Origin: JAFNGF01 sp964567045
Lineage (GTDB): Bacteria; Planctomycetota; Phycisphaerae; Sedimentisphaerales; Anaerobacaceae
Assembly: GCA_964567045.1 (NCBI GenBank)
Contig: CAZMLE010000072.1
Coordinates: 1 to 18,087, forward strand
Length of the DNA stretch: 18,087 bases
Direction: 5' to 3'
Under the pieces are notes generated by a model. It was not told the origin of the DNA. It ran no database searches and was given only the letters and a program-made list of their open reading frames with translations. Made by a program: the position numbers and the translations under genes. Shown piece after piece: positions 14,087 to 18,087 of this stretch (its first letter is position 1; every line of letters starts with the position of its first letter).

Positions 14087-14425
14087 TTACAATGCAGCTC
14101 TATAGTAAAGCTTGCTACGTTTTGTTGTAGCTTCGATTTTACCTTCAGAACGCAATTCTTCTACATACTTAACAACTTCATTTCGATGCAGGCCGAGGCC
14201 TGCGATAATATCTTCTACTGAACAAGGACGACGCTTCAAAAGCGCAAATACATCTTCGCTTCGTGCAGAAAAATGCTTCTCTTTATAAACACCACTGTAA
14301 TCAACGATAACTTCAGCATTATCATACAACTGTTTAGCGATAGCTTCTAACTGTTTTTGCATGGCTGGCTCTGCAAAATTTTCAGCAGGGGGGACAGCGA
14401 TGGAAAATGGGTCCACATTATTCAA
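14087..14425 (-). CDS. wHTH fragment duplicated from the C-terminus of the radical SAM protein
   Basis: A 112-residue ORF. Residues 13-112 align to the last 101 residues of the radical SAM protein encoded at 16277-17248. I count about 70 identities, including NAEVI.DY.GV, ALLKRRPCS.EDI.AGLGLH.NEVVKY and the end KLYYRA.L. The shared region contains a winged-helix-like motif. The catalytic radical SAM part is absent. The first 12 residues (NNVDPFSIAV) do not match well. The frame starts with TTG at 14425, 8 bp inside the end of the thioredoxin gene, with GAGGAAG about 10 nt upstream, so coupled expression is possible. It is either a truncated pseudogene or a free-standing regulator derived from the enzyme. 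The degree of sequence conservation argues against recent decay. Confidence 0.6.
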   Translation of the reverse strand: MNNVDPFSIAVPPAENFAEPAMQKQLEAIAKQLYDNAEVIVDYSGVYKEKHFSARSEDVFALLKRRPCSVEDIIAGLGLHRNEVVKYVEELRSEGKIEATTKRSKLYYRAAL

Positions 14426-15098
14426 CTTTCAATACTTCCTCTATTGTTTTTTTCAGTGTTTTTTTGGGTAAGGCGCCTATTGCCATTTGCGGTTTATCAT
14501 TTAGCGGTACAAAAAGGATGCTGGGGATGCTCTGAATGCCGAAAGCGGCCGCTAATTCCTGCTGAGCTTGTGTATCTACTCTGTAAATATTGAGCTTACC
14601 TTGGTATTCTTGAGCAAGTTCTTGCAAAATAGGTTCTACCATTTTGCACGGCACACACCAATCCGCATAAAAATCAATAATGCAGGGCAGTTTGCCTTCA
14701 AACTTCCATTGTTTATTTTGCTCATAGTTAAAAACTTTTTGTAAAAAACTGTCTTTAGTTAAGCTTTCCATAAGAGCGATCCCATTTGTTTTGACCACGC
14801 TGGCATTAAAATCAGACTTGTTGTCAATGTGGACAACGCCCGATCCTTCTGGTTTCTCTTTCGGTATTTCGGCTTTCTCCTTCTGTACCGCCGGTCTTTC
14901 ATTCGGTAATTCTGGTTTCTCCTTTGGTGGTGTCGAGAGAAACGATGCCAATAATGCTCCAACTACCGCTCCGTAGATCCCCCCGCGGTATGGGTTCGCC
15001 GTTAATGGGCAGGTTCCAGACGAACACTTACAGAAATAGCCCAAAACCGCGCCGATTGTTCCCCCAATCAACAGGCCAAGTAATATTCTGATGATCAT
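14418..15098 (-). CDS. Membrane-anchored thioredoxin-family protein with DUF6132-like N-terminus
   Basis: A 226-residue fusion. Residues 1-53 resemble DUF6132: two glycine-rich hydrophobic segments (IIRILLGLLIGGTIGAVLGYF and GGIYGAVVGALLASFL) around CKCSSGTCPLTANPYRG, with C23, C25 and C30. Residues 57-85 are a Lys/Glu/Pro-rich linker with repeated PKEKPE-like units. Residues 88-112 look like the start of another thioredoxin domain that lacks its active site (VVHIDNKSDFNASVVKTNGIALMES). Residues 113-226 are a complete thioredoxin fold of the Bacteroides-like type: active site WCVPC (147-151), cis-Pro192 in SIPSILFV, and GALPKKTL. The domain order suggests a membrane-tethered disulfide reductase, with sidedness unclear. 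AAGGGAAAG lies before the ATG. The duplicated wHTH ORF overlaps its end. Confidence 0.82.
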   Translation of the reverse strand: MIIRILLGLLIGGTIGAVLGYFCKCSSGTCPLTANPYRGGIYGAVVGALLASFLSTPPKEKPELPNERPAVQKEKAEIPKEKPEGSGVVHIDNKSDFNASVVKTNGIALMESLTKDSFLQKVFNYEQNKQWKFEGKLPCIIDFYADWCVPCKMVEPILQELAQEYQGKLNIYRVDTQAQQELAAAFGIQSIPSILFVPLNDKPQMAIGALPKKTLKKTIEEVLKVE

Positions 15099-15268
15099 AC
15101 TTTATCTTTCCCTTAATAGTACTCTCGACAATTTCCGGATAACTGATGTTAACTATCTAAAAGCTCACCCTTAAGCTTATCCTATCTTAATCCGCACGAT
15201 GACGCAAGCTCCGCCGATAAAATTTTTAACCGTCCTTGATTGCGAACCATATCTGTCTTACCTGCCGA

Positions 15269-16159
15269 TTATCGGAGGTTTAAATCTGAGAAGCTCTTCT
15301 TGCTAAGGCACAGTTTGTATCCAACACCAAGTGGATAGAAATTGTCGCCATAGGCTTGCCCGAACAGATGTCGAGCTATATCTCCTGAGCAGTGACAGGG
15401 ACCGACAGCTCGCACGCTAGCTTCTTTGGTCTGATGGACTATCTGCTCGATCTGTTCGCGGTTTTTTCCGAGAAGATGAAACCCGCCCAGCGCCATATAC
15501 ACATTTTGTGCTAATTGAGCCTTGGCCTGCTTGATGATATTAACGATGCCGGGATGCGCACAACCGCTGATCACAACAAGACCATTTTCCATTTGGACTA
15601 CCAGAGACTGCTCCTTGATCCCGCTGCCCAGCTCACCGGTGGAGTACACTGCCCGGCAGATTCTGATCGGCTGATGCACCTCAATAACTTGAGCTGCTGA
15701 TTCTGTCACCATTTGCTTTATCTCTGCCGGAAAAGACTTGGGTAGATAAACGTTTACGTTGCTATTATGGCCAAGAAAGTCAGCGAGTCCGCCATAGTGA
15801 TCATGGTGAGCGTGTGAGATTACCACAGTGTCCACCTGAATAGGATTGATAGCTAATTTTCGCATGTTCGAGAGTAGTATCCCGCCGTTGTCACCAGTGT
15901 CGAACAGTACCGTTTTCTCAGTTCCTTCTATCAGACAGGCAAACCCCCAAGCTGTTTGCAGTCGCTTGTCAAAAGGATTATTGTCATAGACAATGGTGAT
16001 TTGTATATCGTTTTGATCGGTTGCTTGTTTTTGCGATGGGGCACTTACCGTCTCTTTGTTCCTACACCCCAAGCCGCTCAAAAGCAACCAGAGAAATGCC
16101 AGTGAGCATAGAATCTTACTATCGACGAGATCTCGTATCAGAGTATGCGACTTTTGCAT
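15269..16159 (-). CDS. Exported MBL-fold metallo-hydrolase, putative lipoprotein
   Basis: A 296-residue protein with the metallo-beta-lactamase fold. The N-terminus is basic then hydrophobic (ILCSLAFLWLLLSGLGCRNKE), with Cys32 a plausible but non-canonical lipid-attachment site. Zinc ligands are visible in SHAHHDHYGG (115-124): His116, His118, Asp120 and His121. Further conserved motifs are TVLFDTGDNGGILLSNM (83-99), SGCAHPGI, ALGGFHLLG and GPCHCSGD near the C-terminus. Members of this branch are related to the dihydropterin/ribofuranosylaminobenzene phosphate synthase-type MBL proteins; the substrate is unknown. GGGAGGAT precedes the ATG. It lies 117 nt after the radical SAM gene; two small ORFs fill that gap. 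Confidence 0.83.
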   Translation of the reverse strand: MQKSHTLIRDLVDSKILCSLAFLWLLLSGLGCRNKETVSAPSQKQATDQNDIQITIVYDNNPFDKRLQTAWGFACLIEGTEKTVLFDTGDNGGILLSNMRKLAINPIQVDTVVISHAHHDHYGGLADFLGHNSNVNVYLPKSFPAEIKQMVTESAAQVIEVHQPIRICRAVYSTGELGSGIKEQSLVVQMENGLVVISGCAHPGIVNIIKQAKAQLAQNVYMALGGFHLLGKNREQIEQIVHQTKEASVRAVGPCHCSGDIARHLFGQAYGDNFYPLGVGYKLCLSKKSFSDLNLR

Positions 16160-16160
16160 G

Positions 16161-16238
16161 TCATATCCTCCCGGATTTTACATAAACTTGCAAGTATCGA
16201 AGAATTTCTTCTACAGGTTTTTGAATTTGGCCTATCAT
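16161..16238 (-). CDS. Possible 25-residue small ORF before the MBL-fold gene
   Basis: Reads MIGQIQKPVEEILRYLQVYV followed by KSGRI. Its stop is one base before the MBL-fold start, and it holds that gene's ribosome site. Its ATG overlaps the stop of another small ORF in ATGA. The translation is plausible for an amphipathic helix, but length alone gives no proof of coding. Confidence 0.25.
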   Translation of the reverse strand: MIGQIQKPVEEILRYLQVYVKSGRI

Positions 16239-16276
16239 TTGGTCTTCGCCCCGGTGTGCCCACAGCCTTGGACCAT
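16235..16276 (-). CDS. Possible 13-residue small ORF directly after the radical SAM stop
   Basis: Reads MVQGCGHTGAKTK. Its ATG follows the radical SAM TAA with no gap (TAAATG), and its stop overlaps the next ATG. It could be a coupling relay or a chance frame. Confidence 0.2.
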   Translation of the reverse strand: MVQGCGHTGAKTK

Positions 16277-17248
16277 TTAGAGTTTGGCTCTATAATAAAG
16301 TTTCTGATTGCGTACGTCAGTTTCTATCTTTTCTGCCAGGGTTAATCTCTCAATATATTTGACAACCTCGTTTATATGAAGGCCCAGGCCAGCAGCGATA
16401 TCCTCAATAGAACAAGGACGACGTTTCAAAAGCGCCAGCACATCCTCGCGTTGGGCTAGAAAATCGTGCTGTTTATGAACACCATGGTAATCGGCGATAA
16501 CTTCAGCATTTTTATACAACTGTTTAGCGATAGATTCTAATTGTTTTTGCGTGGCCGGCTCTGCAAAATCCTCAACAGGAGGCCGAGCGACTGTATTTAC
16601 TTGTACTTTATCAGGACATATAGTGTGTATATGCGTTTTTAACCTGTTGATTTCCGCCTCTGGTGTGGTTACACCGGCCAGGATAAAGACCTCAAGCCAA
16701 TAATTGCCTTTGTATTCATTGCGGAGTTTTACCAAACCTTCCAGCATTTTGCTAAAAGTTATATCTCTATGGGGCCTGTTGACATATTGAAATATCCGGT
16801 TACTTCCTGCATCAAGAGATGGGATAACCAAATCTGCAAGCTTTAAAGCCTCTCTTACCTGCGGCAGCCATAATAGCGAGCCATTTGTAAGAACAGCTAC
16901 AGGGATGTCAGTAATGCCCTTGATCTTGAAAATAAGCTCCTCCAGAAGCGAAAAAAGTGTTGGCTCACCGGAACCCGATAAGGTTATATAATCAGGGTTA
17001 GATTTAAGCTTTCTCTTAAGTTGCTTTATAACAGCATCAATCGGTACCCACTCTTTTCTTTGCATTGTCTTATTAGTTGTCCTTCCGAGCTGACAGTAAA
17101 TACAATCATACGTGCATGTTTTGAATGGAACTAAATCAACACCCAATGAACGTCCAAGTCTCCTCGAAGGTACAGGGCCAAATATAAATTCCCGTTTTTT
17201 GTTATAGGGTAAGACTTCGCCAGATTTGTTATTAACCACTAATGACAT
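16277..17248 (-). CDS. Radical SAM protein with C-terminal winged-helix-like domain
   Basis: A 323-residue cytoplasmic enzyme. The [4Fe-4S] motif is at C45, C49 and C52 (CTYDCIYCQLG), preceded by the characteristic FGPVPSRRLGRSLGVDLVP. SAM-binding elements follow: YITLSGSGEPTLF (87-99) and IPVAVLTNGSLLW. The family is the COG0731-like group of Fe-S oxidoreductases, often near NifX/DUF134 genes in anaerobes; substrate unknown. Residues 216-323 form a tail with a winged-helix-like motif, RRPCSIEDIAAGLGLHINEVVKYI. This tail is duplicated as a separate ORF at 14087-14425. The gene follows the unknown 113-residue protein by 30 nt. The stop TAA is directly followed by the ATG of a tiny ORF. Confidence 0.85.
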   Translation of the reverse strand: MSLVVNNKSGEVLPYNKKREFIFGPVPSRRLGRSLGVDLVPFKTCTYDCIYCQLGRTTNKTMQRKEWVPIDAVIKQLKRKLKSNPDYITLSGSGEPTLFSLLEELIFKIKGITDIPVAVLTNGSLLWLPQVREALKLADLVIPSLDAGSNRIFQYVNRPHRDITFSKMLEGLVKLRNEYKGNYWLEVFILAGVTTPEAEINRLKTHIHTICPDKVQVNTVARPPVEDFAEPATQKQLESIAKQLYKNAEVIADYHGVHKQHDFLAQREDVLALLKRRPCSIEDIAAGLGLHINEVVKYIERLTLAEKIETDVRNQKLYYRAKL

Positions 17249-17278
17249 CTTGAAATTCTTTGAATAAAAGATTCGCAG

Positions 17279-17620
17279 TTACATTTCTGTTTTTATATCC
17301 AGCTCTATGTCTAATGGATTATATCTATTCATAGAACTTGCTTTTCCGATTAATCTTATTTTTACTTGAGGAAATCCTTTTTTATCAGTGTATTTTTTTA
17401 CGCTTGTTATATACCTGTATAGTATAAGAGTGCTATCTATTTCCTTCTGAAGTAGTTTTAATAGCTCTTCGCCGTCGATTCCTGAATACTTATTTTTTAA
17501 TCCTCTAAAAGTAAATCTTCTATCTTTAAATTCATTTATTAAATAGACAGCTAAATTTATTCCTTCACTTTCCTGATGGACTACATTTTTCCTTCTTTTT
17601 ATAAAATCAGTTAAAAACAT
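17279..17620 (-). CDS. Protein of unknown function
   Basis: A 113-residue AT-rich gene; I do not recognise the protein. Residues 1-16 are basic (FLTDFIKRRKNVVH), the middle predicts helices (GEELLKLLQKEIDSTLILYRYI), and the end has beta-like character (FPQVKIRLIG) with the acidic LDIELDIKTE tail. It has no cysteines and no membrane segment. It sits 15 nt after the FmdB-like gene and 30 nt before the radical SAM gene, and so is probably in one operon. Base composition is lower in GC than its neighbours. No clear ribosome site is seen before the ATG at 17620. It could be a small partner of the radical SAM enzyme; there is no direct evidence. Confidence 0.6.
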   Translation of the reverse strand: MFLTDFIKRRKNVVHQESEGINLAVYLINEFKDRRFTFRGLKNKYSGIDGEELLKLLQKEIDSTLILYRYITSVKKYTDKKGFPQVKIRLIGKASSMNRYNPLDIELDIKTEM

Positions 17621-17635
17621 TTTGCTTTGTCTTGA

Positions 17636-17896
17636 TTAAGACTCACAGGGTTTCTTATCGCAAGGTATTTCTCGTCCACAACATGGTTTGTCTCGTCCAC
17701 AAGATGTAGAATTATCTCCACCATAGTTAGTTTTATAAAAATTAGACCCTTTTACAATTACACCTGCGCCGCCGCTGATCAGACGCTGGACTCTTCCATT
17801 GCATTTTGGGCACTTTTCCAAAGGTTTATCTTTCATGCTTTGAAACTTTTCGAAAGTATAACCACAGGTTTGGCACTTGTATTCATATGTGGGCAT
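17636..17896 (-). CDS. FmdB family zinc-ribbon protein with Cys-rich tail
   Basis: An 86-residue protein starting MPTYEYKCQTCGYTFE, the FmdB hallmark, with zinc ligands C8, C11, C29 and C32 (CPKC). The middle SGGAGVIVKGSNFYKTNY is also family-typical. The tail carries C66, C72, C73, C79 and C84, which may form a further metal site. FmdB proteins are putative regulators or chaperones of unknown detail. AGGAG lies at the right distance before the ATG. Its start is 10 nt after the stop of the MBL-fold gene at the window edge. The cysteine-rich tail and neighbours support a metal/redox context. Confidence 0.9.
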   Translation of the reverse strand: MPTYEYKCQTCGYTFEKFQSMKDKPLEKCPKCNGRVQRLISGGAGVIVKGSNFYKTNYGGDNSTSCGRDKPCCGREIPCDKKPCES

Positions 17897-17906
17897 TTTT
17901 CATCTC

Positions 17907-18087
17907 CTATAAATTGATTCGTGTTCCTACAGAGCAGATAAAACATTGATCAGCAAAGGCCTCTTTAAATTTCTCAGCAGCTTTAAGACCAGTGCAATGT
18001 GCAAGACCAATTTTTTGCACTTTGTATTGTCTCTGCACTTTCCAAAAAATGACGTTCAATTTGGTTCTTTGACAAATGGTATTGTAA
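17907..18087 (-). CDS. MBL-fold metallo-hydrolase, C-terminal end (cut by the window)
   Basis: The last 59 residues of a minus-strand gene whose start lies beyond the window. The readable protein contains VQKIGLAHCTGLKAAEKFKE and, near the end, CFICSVGTRINL, then TAG at 17907-17909. GLAHCTG corresponds to GPCHCSG in the MBL-fold protein at 15269-16159 and is typical of the same branch, where the C-terminal His binds metal. It lies 10 nt upstream of the FmdB start and so would head this operon. The assignment rests on this short motif and the general pattern. Confidence 0.65.
   Translation of the reverse strand, partial: YNTICQRTKLNVIFWKVQRQYKVQKIGLAHCTGLKAAEKFKEAFADQCFICSVGTRINL

Overview
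The window most resembles a chromosomal segment of an anaerobic planctomycete (Phycisphaerae-like). The grounds are a secreted protein with a C-terminal dockerin-like pair of repeats, a pseudopilin with the FTLIELLVV signature, a ThuA-domain secreted protein, and a redox/metal gene set common in anaerobes. This assignment is inference; there is no rRNA in the window.

Layout. (1) 1-2.5 kb: queE (7-deazaguanine synthesis) on the plus strand converges on a minus-strand pair. That pair is a DUF2089-type zinc-ribbon protein, apparently made from a leaderless mRNA, and a SHOCT/DUF4190 membrane protein. A small ORF on the plus strand resembles the start of a transposase. (2) 2.5-6.4 kb: a repeat-rich leader, then a tight two-gene operon encoding an AAA+ ATPase and a subtilisin-like protease. 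I read this as an IetAS-type defence/plasmid-exclusion system with all catalytic residues present. (3) 6.4-6.8 kb: a gene-free island of perfect inverted repeats. (4) 6.8-9.8 kb, minus strand: a secreted ThuA-domain protein, then manA-gpsA, which overlap by 4 bp. Both enzymes carry in-frame insertions of palindromic repeat DNA: two of about 100 nt in gpsA with the same internal architecture, and one 36-bp palindrome in manA. (5) 9.9-12.1 kb, minus strand: a secreted choice-of-anchor-M/dockerin protein, a pseudopilin and a small membrane protein. (6) 12.1-18.1 kb, minus strand: a redox/metal gene cluster. In transcription order it holds the end of an MBL-fold hydrolase (cut by the window), an FmdB-type zinc ribbon, an unknown protein, a radical SAM protein, a second MBL-fold protein, a thioredoxin with a DUF6132-like N-terminus, a wHTH fragment duplicated from the radical SAM protein, DUF134, a NifX/NifB-like protein, trmO and a Tat-exported C_GCAxxG_C_C protein.

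The two most noteworthy things are the IetAS-type operon beside mobile-element debris and the repeat family that has inserted in frame into essential-type metabolic genes. The repeat family consists of a 22-nt GC-rich core, an 11-nt spacer and a tandem array of degenerate 7-mers. It recalls the Rickettsia palindromic elements found inside proteins.
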